64,000 bases of DNA from Acidobacteriota bacterium (GCA_013289765.1 JABCZI010000002.1:124001-188000), one strand, 5' to 3'. Positions 16,549-26,209 are shown, counted from the first letter of the stretch. The notes: generated by a model not told the origin, from the sequence alone. Numbers and translations: made by a program.

Positions 16549-17706
16549 ATGCCTTTTGCCGAAAGCCCAACTTCGCCCGCGGACGATTCGCCCGAGGCAC
16601 GCCGCTATAACAAGATACGGCGCTGGCTGGGAGTTGCGGACTTCGCAGTTGGCTCTGCATTCCTGATCTTGCTGCTGCTTACCGGGTGGACGGATTGGCT
16701 GCGCGACCTCGCTTTGCGTAGGGCATTTCAGAATTACACGCTTGCCGTTTTTGTATATTTATTCTTTCTGCTTCTCATCAGTAAAGCGCTTGGCTTTGGC
16801 CTCGACTACTACGGCTTTCAGCTGGAGCGTAAGTTCCAGCTCGCAACCCAAAGAGTTCGCTCGTGGCTCTGGGATGAGATAAAAGGCTTTCTTGTGGGGC
16901 TGGTGCTGGCCGGAATTGTGGTCGAGTTGTTGTATTTCATAATTCGCCAATCACCGCAGCATTGGTGGCTGATTACGTGGATCGTGTTCCTGGCCCTATT
17001 CGTACTTATGGCTCAGCTCGCTCCAGTGGTGTTGTTCCCGATCTTCTACAAGTTCGAACCTCTGGAGAATGAGGATCTGCGCCGGCGACTGGTATTACTG
17101 AGCGAACATGCGGGGACGCGCGTGCGTGGCGTGTATCGCTGGAAGCTTTCCGAGAAGAGCAAGAAAGCGAATGCGGCTCTCACGGGCCTGGGTAACACAC
17201 GGCGCATCATCCTCGCTGATACTCTGCTCGACAATTATGCTCCCGAGGAAATCGAAGCCGTGCTTGCGCACGAACTCGGTCATCACGTCCATCGCCATAT
17301 TCTGAAGAGCATTTTCGTGCAAGCGGGGACTACCTTGCTTGGTTTTTGGGCGGCTAACTGGGTACTTCATTATGCGGTCGATCATCACATGTTCGAGGAG
17401 CTATCGGATTTCGCCAACCTGCCCCTATTGGCGATTACCGTAACCGCGCTTTCGCTGCTCCTGATGCCGGCGCTCAACGCGTACTCGCGCTTCAACGAGC
17501 GCCAGGCCGACCGTTACGCTTTCGAATCGATCGCCAGCGTGGAGCCGTTTATTTCGTCTATGAACAAACTGGCGCAACAAAATTTGGCGGAACGAACTCC
17601 TTCGAAATGGGTCGAGATACTGTTCCACTCGCATCCTGCTATTTCAAAGCGCGTCGCGGCTGCCGAAGCATGGAACCGCGCCCACAGTACTGAGCCGTTG
17701 GCGTAG
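16549..17706 (+). CDS. M48 family (Ste24-like) integral membrane zinc metalloprotease
   Basis: A 385-residue CAAX-prenyl-protease-1-type peptidase. Several hydrophobic helices lie at about 32-47, 63-82, 113-131 and 138-165, and two more near 265-310. The zinc site is HELGHHVHRH at 241-250, with the third ligand Glu in NERQADRYAFE near 323. SEKSKKANAALTGLGNTRRI, then ILADTLL, is the typical stretch preceding it. Bacteria lack prenylated CAAX proteins, so the role is probably membrane protein quality control. The ATG at 16549 is chosen over the TTG two codons upstream. It stands alone between the mutase and the convergent kdsB. Confidence 0.92.
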   Translation: MPFAESPTSPADDSPEARRYNKIRRWLGVADFAVGSAFLILLLLTGWTDWLRDLALRRAFQNYTLAVFVYLFFLLLISKALGFGLDYYGFQLERKFQLATQRVRSWLWDEIKGFLVGLVLAGIVVELLYFIIRQSPQHWWLITWIVFLALFVLMAQLAPVVLFPIFYKFEPLENEDLRRRLVLLSEHAGTRVRGVYRWKLSEKSKKANAALTGLGNTRRIILADTLLDNYAPEEIEAVLAHELGHHVHRHILKSIFVQAGTTLLGFWAANWVLHYAVDHHMFEELSDFANLPLLAITVTALSLLLMPALNAYSRFNERQADRYAFESIASVEPFISSMNKLAQQNLAERTPSKWVEILFHSHPAISKRVAAAEAWNRAHSTEPLA

Positions 17707-17735
17707 CTGCGGAACTTTCGCTCCCGAATGAAGAA

Positions 17736-18455
17736 CTAGCGGTTCACCAGAATTTCTGTGACGCGCCGCAAATCCTCTTCCGTATCCACCCCTACCGAGT
17801 CGTAAGACGTTTCCCCTACGTAGATGGGAATTCCGTTTTCCAGGAAGCGCAGTTGCTCGAGGCGTTCAATTTTCTCGAGCGCGGATTCCGCCTGGCTCAC
17901 AAAAAAATCGAGCGCGGGCTTCCGGTAGGCATAAAGACCTAGATGTTTGAAGTAGCGCGGCCCGGTGCCGTCGCGATCGAAGGGAATCGTAGAGCGGGAA
18001 AAATAGAGAGCGCGTCCCCCGGGAATGGTTACGACTTTGACCGCATTCGGATTGTTGACGTCCTCAGAACGACACGGGGTCTTCACGGTGCCCACCTCCA
18101 CCGCGGGATCTTTCATGACCTCAAGCAGCGTGGCAATCTGTTCAGCGCGCACTAGAGGCTCATCGCCTTGCACGTTGATATAAACGTCCGCTGCGATTGA
18201 GTTTGATACTTCGTGCACGCGCTCGGTCCCGCTACGGTGCGTAGCGGAGGTCATCTGTGCCTTCCAGCCATGACTGCGGCACGCTTCGAAAATTTCCCTG
18301 GAATCGGTAGCGATGATTACGTCCGAGACCAACGACGAGGATCGGATCGCTTCGTAGGCCCACCCGACCAGCGGTTTCCCGGCGATCTCGCGCAGCATCT
18401 TGCGGGACAGACGAGTAGAAGCGAGCCGGGCAGGAATTACAGCAATAGCTTTCAT
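17736..18455 (-). CDS. kdsB: KdsB, 3-deoxy-manno-octulosonate cytidylyltransferase
   Basis: KdsB activates Kdo as CMP-Kdo for lipid A/LPS inner-core synthesis. The 239 residues are the usual size. The N-terminal CTP-binding motif is AVIPARLASTRLSRKMLREI. Other family segments are HRSGTERVHEV, INVQGDEPLVRAEQI and LYFSRSTIPFDRDG, then KHLGLYAYRKPALDFFVS. Its presence indicates a Gram-negative outer membrane containing Kdo. It is convergent with the M48 protease gene. No other kds or lpx genes are adjacent. Confidence 0.96.
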   Translation of the reverse strand: MKAIAVIPARLASTRLSRKMLREIAGKPLVGWAYEAIRSSSLVSDVIIATDSREIFEACRSHGWKAQMTSATHRSGTERVHEVSNSIAADVYINVQGDEPLVRAEQIATLLEVMKDPAVEVGTVKTPCRSEDVNNPNAVKVVTIPGGRALYFSRSTIPFDRDGTGPRYFKHLGLYAYRKPALDFFVSQAESALEKIERLEQLRFLENGIPIYVGETSYDSVGVDTEEDLRRVTEILVNR

Positions 18456-18535
18456 GAGAGAACTAGTGTCCAGTTTCAGGCTGAAAGTGGCAAGTGCGAA
18501 TTATAAGAGCGGAGTTCGGTGTTCCCTGCTTCTGT

Positions 18536-18565
18536 TTGACACTTTTTTGCGGCGACTCTTAGAAT
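18536..18565 (+). promoter_or_regulatory. Sigma-70-type promoter upstream of the tRNA gene
   Basis: A perfect -35 hexamer TTGACA (18536-18541) is followed after 18 bases by TAGAAT (18560-18565), one mismatch from TATAAT. It sits about 100 bases before the tRNA and points toward it; no protein start intervenes. Confidence 0.7.
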
Positions 18566-18665
18566 GAGAGATTGGATCAAACGCGCCACACGGCGTTGCG
18601 TCCAAGGCAGCGAGAGTTCGCAAACCGTGCGACTAGTCCCTCTGGCTGCGTTTCCCCGAATTGCT

Positions 18666-18742
18666 GGCGGCGTAGCTCAGGTGGCTAGAGCGACGGTCTC
18701 ATAATCCGTAGGTCCGTGGTTCGAGTCCACGCGCCGCCACCA
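18666..18742 (+). tRNA. tRNA-Met (CAT anticodon), CCA encoded
   Basis: A full cloverleaf can be drawn. The 7-bp acceptor stem GGCGGCG pairs with CGCCGCC, the D-stem GCTC with GAGC, the anticodon loop CTCATAA has CAT at 18700-18702, and the T-arm is GTGG-TTCGAGT-CCAC. Discriminator A and the terminal CCA (18740-18742) are genomically encoded. The normal G-C first pair argues against initiator tRNA. The body closely resembles elongator tRNA-Met. A tRNA-Ile2 that is lysidine-modified at the same anticodon is less likely but cannot be excluded by eye. Confidence 0.95.
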
Positions 18743-18788
18743 AATTTTCCCCCGCGCTCGGAGCCGGCCCGCCCTTTATTCGGTCGCC

Positions 18789-20480
18789 TTATTGCGGATT
18801 TGCAGGCGGGGCGTTGTTGCCCTGCGCTCCGGGAGTCAGCTGGCTGCCGATTACATCGCCGGAAACGATCATTTCGACTCGGCGATTCAGCTTGCGTCCC
18901 GAAGCCGTGCTGTTGTCGGCGACGGGATCAGCTTTGCCCAGTCCTTGCGCCGCGACATTGTTCATGGATACGCCGGAACTCACCAGATAATCTCGCACCG
19001 CCGCGGCGCGTTTTTCGGAAAGCGTCTGATTGTATTCTTCGCTTCCAATGGCATCGGTGTAGCCTTCAATTTGCAGTTTCAAGTCGGGATATGCCAGCAC
19101 GATTCCAGAAACTCTGGCGAGGCGCTCGCGAGCCTCTGGCTTAAGCGTGTATTTGTTGAAATCGAAAAGCACGTCGGGCATGCTGACGATCAATCCCCGG
19201 GCCGTATCGCGAGTCTGCAGAACTTGATTCAACTGAGCCAGGAGACGAGCGCGCATCTCCTCTTTTTGTTGCACAGCCTCTTGGCGCTGGCGTTCGGCCA
19301 CTTCCCTTTGATGGGCGGCGTCGTCAGCAGCGAGCCGTGCAGCTTCAGCGTCGGCCTGAGCTTGCTCCTGTTGCGCGCGAGCTACCGCCTGCTGACGCTG
19401 CGCTTCGGCTTGTGCAGCCTCTGCCTCAGCGCGCCGCCGTGCGTCTTCGTCGGATTGAGCCTGTGCCTGCGTGGCGAGCAGTTGCGCGGCGCGGGCATCC
19501 CCTTCCGCTTTTTCCTGCGCTTCCTGGGTGGCGCGTTTTTCAGCGGCAATGCGTTCCTGCTCTTTGCGACGCAGCGTCAAGACGCGGGCATCTTCCGCCA
19601 TCTGTGTCGCGCCACGTGCGGCAGTTCCAATGGGAGTGCGGCCTTGCTTGCGTTGAAGGTAATCTTCGGCCCGCTGCAACATGTCTTCGGCTTTCGCCAG
19701 ACTGTCGGAGGCGTACTGCTTTGCTCCCGCAGCCTTTGCAATAGCAACGGCATTGCGGGCTTCGAGCAGGTCTAGGGGAACATGAGTATCGGCCTGCGTG
19801 GAAGGAAGCTGCTCGGCGGGTACGTCAATGGTGTACTGTTTGCCTTCGAGCACGTCAAACTTGGCATCAATGGGCTCTTCGAAACCTTTCGTCTCCTGGC
19901 GAAGAATGTTCTCCGCAACTACCTTATTGCTGGGATAAGTAACAGCGTAATAAGGCTCGGCCGTCACAATCATGCCGAAAGCCTGCAGATCGGTAGTTAC
20001 GTCAATTTTATCTTTCCCGTTATCCCCGGGAAGAACTTCACCCAGGTTCACAGCGCGGCCTTCGGGCGTTATGGCCCACAACACATAGGTGAGGAACTGC
20101 CCTCCGAAGCTTGCGGCGGGACGCATGTGCGTAAGCTCCGCGCTGATTGCGAGCCGTCCGGCTTTCCCATCGACTTTCGCGCGGCCCCCAATTTCGGGCA
20201 TAAGTTCTGTGCCGCGGAAATCTACCATGGTGGCACCACCACGATGGCGGTAGTTCACGGCCTTGGTAGTCCGAGCATAAACATTCACGCGAAAAACCGG
20301 CATCTGATCGTTCTGCCCCGTATTCTGATTTATCTGTTGCGGCGCAGCATCCTGACCGTTGGCGGGAGCCTGTGCAGGGTGAGGAGAGTCAGGGTACGTC
20401 GGCGCCGAGGAATTATCCTGCGCAAATGTCACGGCCGAAAGGGTTAACCCCAAAGCAGTAGCAAGAACGATCTTCTTCAT
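18789..20480 (-). CDS. OmpA-family peptidoglycan-binding protein with long coiled coil
   Basis: A 563-residue envelope protein. A signal peptide (MKKIVLATALGLTLSAVTFA) is followed by a Pro/Gln-rich linker and a beta-rich domain of about 180 residues (VDFRGTELMPEIGGRAKVDG and following). A very Ala/Glu/Gln/Arg-rich coiled coil spans about 250-430 (AEAEAAQAEAQRQQAVARAQ is typical). The C-terminal OmpA-like domain (about 445-545) has VLFDFNKYTLKPEARERL, the peptidoglycan-contact segment NQTLSEKRAAAVRDYL, and GRKLNRRVEM. It probably tethers an outer-membrane-proximal structure to peptidoglycan. It is monocistronic, with nothing co-directional close upstream. Confidence 0.92.
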   Translation of the reverse strand: MKKIVLATALGLTLSAVTFAQDNSSAPTYPDSPHPAQAPANGQDAAPQQINQNTGQNDQMPVFRVNVYARTTKAVNYRHRGGATMVDFRGTELMPEIGGRAKVDGKAGRLAISAELTHMRPAASFGGQFLTYVLWAITPEGRAVNLGEVLPGDNGKDKIDVTTDLQAFGMIVTAEPYYAVTYPSNKVVAENILRQETKGFEEPIDAKFDVLEGKQYTIDVPAEQLPSTQADTHVPLDLLEARNAVAIAKAAGAKQYASDSLAKAEDMLQRAEDYLQRKQGRTPIGTAARGATQMAEDARVLTLRRKEQERIAAEKRATQEAQEKAEGDARAAQLLATQAQAQSDEDARRRAEAEAAQAEAQRQQAVARAQQEQAQADAEAARLAADDAAHQREVAERQRQEAVQQKEEMRARLLAQLNQVLQTRDTARGLIVSMPDVLFDFNKYTLKPEARERLARVSGIVLAYPDLKLQIEGYTDAIGSEEYNQTLSEKRAAAVRDYLVSSGVSMNNVAAQGLGKADPVADNSTASGRKLNRRVEMIVSGDVIGSQLTPGAQGNNAPPANPQ

Positions 20481-20654
20481 AGGACATATCCTCGTATCTT
20501 TAAGTGTGTGTTGGATGAACCGTATCCGGCCACGGTTGCCGGAAGAGTACGTACGGAATCGACCCTTTGGAAGGGAAATTAAGCCGGCGGCAAACGTTAT
20601 GCATTAACTAGGTATGAGTGCCGGAATTATGAATTGGAACGTGATCGTCCCTTG

Positions 20655-21896
20655 CTATTCATAGCGCAACGCCTCGATAGGATCGAGACGGGAGGCACGG
20701 AGAGCCGGCACCATGCCGCTGACGAGTCCCACCGCCGTGAGAATTACTGTGGCCACGATCACTGTGCTGGGCGCGATGATCAGGCGGATATCGCCGGCTT
20801 CGGCATTCTTTGCCATCGCGCTGTAGAGCGTGAGCCTTCCGACGGAAAGCGAGACCGCGTACGCGAGAACAATTCCTAACAGCCCTCCGATAAAAGTGAT
20901 GGTAAGAGCTTCTGCGAGGAATTGAAGCAGAATGTCTGTGCGACGCGCACCCAAAGCTTTTTCCACTCCGATTTCGCGGGTACGCTGCGTCACCGATACC
21001 AGCATGATGTTCATCAGGCCGACACCACCAATGCCGAGCGTGAGCGTGCCGATGAATCCGAGTAGAATTTTTAAGCCAATGGTGATGACTTCGAATTGGT
21101 GAACCTGTTCCATCAGGTTGAACACACGCACCGCGCGGCGGTCGGTTGCATTGAATTTGTGTTCCCCGGCAAGGACGTCGCGGGCCGATTGCTCCAGCCG
21201 TTTGTACTCCGGAGTTTCGTAGTTGAACCAAATCGAATCGAGGTAATGGGTATCTTTCAAGTCGCTCATCGTGGTGAACGGAACGTAGATGGCACGGTTG
21301 ATGTCATCATCGCCTTCTTGCATTTTAGCGTCGAGCACCCCCACCACTTCAAAGCTCAGGCCGTCGATGCGGATGCGCTCGCCCAATGCGTTGCGTCCGG
21401 AGAAAAGTTTTCCCTTCGCTTCCGAGCCAATCACGGCGACGCGGGCATGCTGCATCTCATCCTGCATGTTGTAGAAGCGGCCCGTGCCGAGCTTCAATGC
21501 TCGGACGGAATCCACATTGGGATAATTTCCGGTGACACTAAACGTGAAAGTTCGAGTATCGAACTGAATGTTGGCCTGCTTACTCGCCTCGGGAGTGATG
21601 TGAGTGATCTGCGGGAGATTCGTGGTGAGCATGTCGATGTCGTCGAGGGTGAAGCGAATCTGCATCCCGGCTTTTTGTCCGCCCGCCTGCATGGAGGTTC
21701 GGCCAGGCACCATGATCATGAGCTTGGTCCCGAAGTTCGCGAAGATGGCCTCGCAGGCCTGGCCGAAGCCATCGCCGTAGGCCAGTAGCATCACCACCGT
21801 CGCGATGCCCCACGCCATTCCAAGCATGGTGAGCGCGGTGCGGCGGCGATTGTGGCGCATGGCACCGTAGGCTTCTTGCAACAAATCACGAAACAT
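20655..21896 (-). CDS. MacB-like ABC transporter permease (orphan pair, second gene)
   Basis: A 413-residue FtsX/MacB-type permease. An N-terminal TM helix (RTALTMLGMAWGIATVVMLL) is followed by a large periplasmic MacB_PCD domain (about residues 45-260) and three C-terminal TM helices. The FtsX core segment is GIGGVGLMNIMLVSVTQRTR followed by EIGVEKALGARR. The C-terminus LDPIEALRYE is typical of MacB-type permeases. It lacks the N-terminal ATPase domain of true MacB, and no ATPase gene is nearby. It lies 12 bases downstream of a paralogous permease, with which it probably forms a heterodimer. Substrate is unknown. Confidence 0.9.
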   Translation of the reverse strand: MFRDLLQEAYGAMRHNRRRTALTMLGMAWGIATVVMLLAYGDGFGQACEAIFANFGTKLMIMVPGRTSMQAGGQKAGMQIRFTLDDIDMLTTNLPQITHITPEASKQANIQFDTRTFTFSVTGNYPNVDSVRALKLGTGRFYNMQDEMQHARVAVIGSEAKGKLFSGRNALGERIRIDGLSFEVVGVLDAKMQEGDDDINRAIYVPFTTMSDLKDTHYLDSIWFNYETPEYKRLEQSARDVLAGEHKFNATDRRAVRVFNLMEQVHQFEVITIGLKILLGFIGTLTLGIGGVGLMNIMLVSVTQRTREIGVEKALGARRTDILLQFLAEALTITFIGGLLGIVLAYAVSLSVGRLTLYSAMAKNAEAGDIRLIIAPSTVIVATVILTAVGLVSGMVPALRASRLDPIEALRYE

Positions 21897-21908
21897 ATTT
21901 TTAGCTTT

Positions 21909-23156
21909 TTATTCTTGCCGCAGCGCTTCAACCGGCTGCAACATCGCCGCCTTGCGCGCGGGATAAAGTCCCGCAATCACGCCCGCCAAAGCCAGGCTGC
22001 CGATCGCCAGAATAGCCGTCACCGGCACCAGCTTCGGAGGATCAAAGCCTCCCGGCCCCTGCTGCGTTCCTAAAATTGCCATGAGAGCAGCAGCGAACCC
22101 CATGCCGATTAGTCCGCTGAACAACGTGAGAATAACTCCTTCCAGAAAGAACTGGGCCAAAATGCTGCGCCGGGTGGCCCCGAGAGCCATACGCAATCCG
22201 ATTTCCCGCGTGCGCTCACTGACCGTGACCAGCATGATGTTGATGACACCTATCGCCCCTAGCGCGAGCGTTACCAAGCCAACCGCGCCCAGAAACATAT
22301 TCATCGCGTCGAAGATAGTACCCACGGCTTTCGAATTCTGGATGGTGTCCCAGCCCTCAAAAGCGTTCTTGTCGTGATAGTCAAAACCGTGATTTCGGGC
22401 GATGATCTTGCGCACTTCATCCTGAGCCAACAGGTGCTCGTCGGTCACGCGCGGCTGATAGTTTATGAAAGAGATGGAGTTTTCGTGATTCTCTCCCTTG
22501 AGCGGAAACAGGGTGGCCATTACGCGGTAGGGCAAATATCCCCGCATGTTCGTGGAGTTATCATCGCCGCGGCCCACGCGCTCCACGGTGCCGATGACTT
22601 CGAAAGTAATATCGTTGAGAATGATCGTTGCGCCCACTGCGGGACGACCCGGAAATAAATTCTTGACCAGTTCATCGCCCAGCACAATTACGTTGCGCCG
22701 TTGGCTTTCGTCCAGGTCGTTCAGCCAGCGTCCCTGCTTGAGGGGGAGATAACGGATTTCGTTGAACTGCGGCTCTACCCCAGCGATTTCCCCGTTCGCG
22801 CTGGCGAACTCGCTCACCGCCCTCACATCGGTGCGAATGAGAACCGGAGACGCGTTGCGAACATGCGGCGCTTCCTTGCGGATATCAGCGTAATCCTGAT
22901 AGGTCAGCAAATACGTCCGCGCCGAGTTCATGTTTCCCTGGAACGCTGGGGCTCGGCCTGGATAGATGAACATAATATCTTTGCCGTATTGCGCCAGTTC
23001 GCGCTTGTTTCCGGAACGAAAGCCTTCGCCGAGTCCGACCAGCAGGAGCAAAGATCCCACGCCCCAAGCAATACCGAACATGGTCAAGAACGAACGTAAT
23101 TTGTGCGCCCAGAGGGTGCGGAAGATTTGCGCGAAAATGTCCAGCAACGTCCTCAT
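21909..23156 (-). CDS. MacB-like ABC transporter permease (orphan pair, first gene)
   Basis: A 415-residue paralogue of the following gene with the same layout: an N-terminal TM helix in LRSFLTMFGIAWGVGSLLLL, a MacB_PCD periplasmic domain, then the FtsX core (ALGAIGVINIMLVTVSERTR, then EIGLRMALGATRR) and three TM helices, ending LQPVEALRQE. The start ATG at 23156 is followed by RTLLDIFAQIFRTLWAHKLR, a helix typical for the family. The neighbouring gene begins 12 bases after its stop, so the two are co-transcribed. No ATP-binding subunit is encoded within the window. Confidence 0.9.
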   Translation of the reverse strand: MRTLLDIFAQIFRTLWAHKLRSFLTMFGIAWGVGSLLLLVGLGEGFRSGNKRELAQYGKDIMFIYPGRAPAFQGNMNSARTYLLTYQDYADIRKEAPHVRNASPVLIRTDVRAVSEFASANGEIAGVEPQFNEIRYLPLKQGRWLNDLDESQRRNVIVLGDELVKNLFPGRPAVGATIILNDITFEVIGTVERVGRGDDNSTNMRGYLPYRVMATLFPLKGENHENSISFINYQPRVTDEHLLAQDEVRKIIARNHGFDYHDKNAFEGWDTIQNSKAVGTIFDAMNMFLGAVGLVTLALGAIGVINIMLVTVSERTREIGLRMALGATRRSILAQFFLEGVILTLFSGLIGMGFAAALMAILGTQQGPGGFDPPKLVPVTAILAIGSLALAGVIAGLYPARKAAMLQPVEALRQE

Positions 23157-23446
23157 AAGCTATGAACATTCTATTACTCGACGGCCTCGCGCGACCGGGG
23201 TTAGCAAGAAGGGCATGCGGAGATTCCTTTTTTGGTGAGCGCCCGTGCCTGCCAGCCTTGGTTGATGCAACGACCCTTTAAGATTTCTCGAAAAATTCCC
23301 GCATTAGGTACCTTTGACAGATTACTGAAGTTTGCTTCATTGCCCACAAATCATTGTTACTAAACCTGTTAGCTGTTTATCCTTGATGCGGAGTATCTCG
23401 CGCGCTGGCGTTTAGAGCACGCGCAGGGAAACCGCAGATCAAATAA

Positions 23447-26209
23447 ATGTCCACCAGCACACACTCGTGGAAAGGCCTGCCCGTCGGCGCCAAAGCTTTT
23501 GTTGGCTTGGTGATCGCAGGCGGCATGGCGTCTTTGGTTGGGGCTGCCATTCACCAGAGCAGCAACAACATCGCAGAATTCATCTGCTACCTTTGCATCG
23601 CGGTACTGGCGTCGCGTCTGCGCGTCACTCTGCCCGGCATCACGGGCACTATGTCGGTAAATTTCCTCTTCATCCTGGTCGGTATTGCGGAGCTCAGCTA
23701 CGCAGAAGCGCTAACTCTGGGCGCGGTTTCCATGCTGGCACAAAGTTTGTATCCGGCACGGCCTACCTCCATCCAGCTGGCCTTCAACGTTTGCGCTGGG
23801 GCCTTATCCACCGCCCTGGCCTATTTCGTATATCACGATACCCTTGCGAACGAGTACATCGTGAGTCGCCCGCTCATCCTTTGTCTAGCGGCAACGACTT
23901 ACTTTATCGTGAATGCAGGGTCCATCGCAGCCGTCATTTCGTTCAGCGAAGGCAAGCCCCTGCGGCAAATCCTGGTGGATTGCTACTTCTGGTCGTTTCC
24001 TTATTACCTGCTCGGAGCAGGCATCGCAGGCGTGATTGGATGGTTCAACCGGCAGTTCAATTGGGAAACATCGCTGTTGTTCGTTCCCGCCATTTACATC
24101 ATCTACCGCTCTTACCGCTTGTATCTGGGGAAGCTGGAGGACGAGAAGCGGCATGTGGAAGAAATTGCCGATCTGCATCTGCGAACCATCGAAGCACTCG
24201 CGTTGGCCATTGAAGCCAAGGACCAAACCACCCATGATCACTTGCAGCGGGTGCGGATCTACGCTATCGAAGTAGCCAAAGAATTGGGCATGACCGGCAC
24301 CGAACTGGAAGCGTTGCACGCCGCGTCATTGCTGCACGACATCGGCAAGCTTGCGGTACCCGAGCATATTATCGCCAAGCCCGGCCGGCTGACACCGGAA
24401 GAATTCGAGAAGATGAAGATTCATACCGTGGTTGGGGCGGAAATTCTGGAACGCGTTCGCTTCCCCTACCCGGTCGTGCCGATCGTGCGAGCTCACCATG
24501 AAAAATGGGATGGATCTGGTTACCCCTACGGATTGAAGGGTGAGGAAATTCCTATCGGAGCACGTATTCTTTCCGCCGCCGACTATCTGGACGCACTCGC
24601 TTCCGATCGCCAATACCGGCGCGCCATGCCTCTGGATGAAGTGATGAAACGGCTGGTAGCTGAGTCCGGCAAGTCTTTTGATCCGAAAGTAGTGGATGTT
24701 CTCAAGAGACGCTACCGGACGCTGGAGAATTTAGCGCTGGCGCAAGCGGCAGGAGGTGGAAATCTCGCGCTTCCCACTGAGCTAAAAATTACTCGCGGAC
24801 AGGCCCCAGCAGCCGGATATGAGAATGCGAGCGTCTCAGATGCCCCCGGCCGGGAAGCAACTTTCCTGTCGTCCATCGCGGCAGCGCGACAGGAAGCGCA
24901 GTCTTTGTTCGAGTTGAGTCAGGATCTGGGAGCGTCCCTCAGCCTGGGCGAGACGCTTTCGGTTTTCTCGGTGAAACTCAAGCCCATGGTTCCATACGAT
25001 GCCATCGCCATTTACATCCTGCGCGATGAAGTGCTAATGCCGGAATATGTGAATGGCGACAACTACCGTCTGTTTTCGTCTTTGCGAATTCCACTAGGAG
25101 ATGGACTGTCGGGCTGGGTGGCGCAGAATAAAAAACCGATCGTGAACGGAAATCCCTCTGTAGAACCGGGATACTTGAACGATCCTGATAAATTCAGCAC
25201 CTTGCGCTCTGCCCTCGCCCTGCCTCTTGAAGGCGTCGGTGGAGTAATCGGAGTGCTCGCGCTCTACCGCGCCGAACGCGACGCATTCACTTCCGATCAT
25301 CTTCGTATCCTTTTGGCGGTCAGTGGCAAGATGGCTCTAGCCATTGAGAACGCCCTGAAATTCCAGCAGGCGGAAAGTTCCGCAACCACCGATTACCTTA
25401 CCGGCCTGCCCAATGCGCGGTCGTTATTTCTGCAACTCGACCGCGAGCTTGCCCGCTGCAAGCGCGACAAAGAGTCGCTCACCCTGATGGTCTGCGACAT
25501 GAATGGGTTCAAGAAGATCAACGACCGGTTCGGGCATCTTGAGGGGAACCGCGTTTTACGCCTCTTCGCGCAGGCGCTGAAAGACAGCTGCCGTGAGTAC
25601 GACTACGTGGCCCGTATGGGCGGGGACGAATTTGTAGTGATTGCACCCGGCCTGGCCGTCGATGCCGCAGCCAAGAAAGTTGAGCAGATTCGGCCTCTGG
25701 CGCGGCAAGCCGGGTTCGACGTTTGCGGAGAAGAAATTCTTTCCTTGAGTGTGGGATTGGCCGTCTCTCCAGACGACGGCAACGACGCCGAGCAACTTCT
25801 CGCCCAAGCCGACCGGCGCATGTACATGGAAAAACAGAAACAACCTGTGCAGAAAGATCAGCGGCTACACACCCGCATGAAATGCCGTCTGACCATTGAG
25901 TTCCAGCCGCAGGGCAGCGCGGCGCCGATATTTGGCAATCTCATCGACGTTAGCCTGGGCGGCTGTTATGTGGAAACCAGCGCGATTCTTTCCCCCGGCT
26001 CAACCCTGAAGTTGGTTTTCTCTATTGATGACGGCACCTTGAGCGCGGACGGCGTTATCGCACGAGTGCATCCCGGGTCGGGAATCGCGGTGCAGTTCAA
26101 AGAAATGAGCCGTGAATCGCGAGAAAAAATGTACCGTATTCTCGAGTTTGTGCAGAGCAAGACTACTCTTTACAACGACCGGTACATGCAGAATCTTCTC
26201 AAGCGCTGA
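23447..26209 (+). CDS. Membrane HD-GYP/GAF/GGDEF/PilZ c-di-GMP signalling protein
   Basis: A 920-residue protein combining synthesis, breakdown and sensing of cyclic di-GMP. Residues 15-225 form about seven TM helices (MASE-like). HD-GYP (about 246-430) has HDIGKLAVPEHIIAKPGRL from H297-D298 and HHEKWDGSGYP at 350-360, the intact phosphodiesterase signature. GAF spans about 485-635. GGDEF (about 645-795) has an intact GGDEF at 725-729 and a product-inhibition I-site RxxD at 716-719. PilZ (about 803-920) has RLHTR at 806-810 and DVSLGG at 834-839. All catalytic and binding motifs look functional, which is unusual in one chain. It stands alone after a 290-base gap with no recognisable promoter. 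Confidence 0.95.
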   Translation: MSTSTHSWKGLPVGAKAFVGLVIAGGMASLVGAAIHQSSNNIAEFICYLCIAVLASRLRVTLPGITGTMSVNFLFILVGIAELSYAEALTLGAVSMLAQSLYPARPTSIQLAFNVCAGALSTALAYFVYHDTLANEYIVSRPLILCLAATTYFIVNAGSIAAVISFSEGKPLRQILVDCYFWSFPYYLLGAGIAGVIGWFNRQFNWETSLLFVPAIYIIYRSYRLYLGKLEDEKRHVEEIADLHLRTIEALALAIEAKDQTTHDHLQRVRIYAIEVAKELGMTGTELEALHAASLLHDIGKLAVPEHIIAKPGRLTPEEFEKMKIHTVVGAEILERVRFPYPVVPIVRAHHEKWDGSGYPYGLKGEEIPIGARILSAADYLDALASDRQYRRAMPLDEVMKRLVAESGKSFDPKVVDVLKRRYRTLENLALAQAAGGGNLALPTELKITRGQAPAAGYENASVSDAPGREATFLSSIAAARQEAQSLFELSQDLGASLSLGETLSVFSVKLKPMVPYDAIAIYILRDEVLMPEYVNGDNYRLFSSLRIPLGDGLSGWVAQNKKPIVNGNPSVEPGYLNDPDKFSTLRSALALPLEGVGGVIGVLALYRAERDAFTSDHLRILLAVSGKMALAIENALKFQQAESSATTDYLTGLPNARSLFLQLDRELARCKRDKESLTLMVCDMNGFKKINDRFGHLEGNRVLRLFAQALKDSCREYDYVARMGGDEFVVIAPGLAVDAAAKKVEQIRPLARQAGFDVCGEEILSLSVGLAVSPDDGNDAEQLLAQADRRMYMEKQKQPVQKDQRLHTRMKCRLTIEFQPQGSAAPIFGNLIDVSLGGCYVETSAILSPGSTLKLVFSIDDGTLSADGVIARVHPGSGIAVQFKEMSRESREKMYRILEFVQSKTTLYNDRYMQNLLKR

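Noticed and set aside
18792..19775. 327-codon plus-strand frame opposite the OmpA-family gene
   Set aside because: It is the complement of a repetitive Ala/Glu/Gln coiled-coil region; the minus strand carries signal peptide and OmpA motifs.
23314..23319. TTGACA as a promoter for the c-di-GMP protein gene
   Set aside because: No acceptable -10 hexamer lies 16-18 bases downstream.
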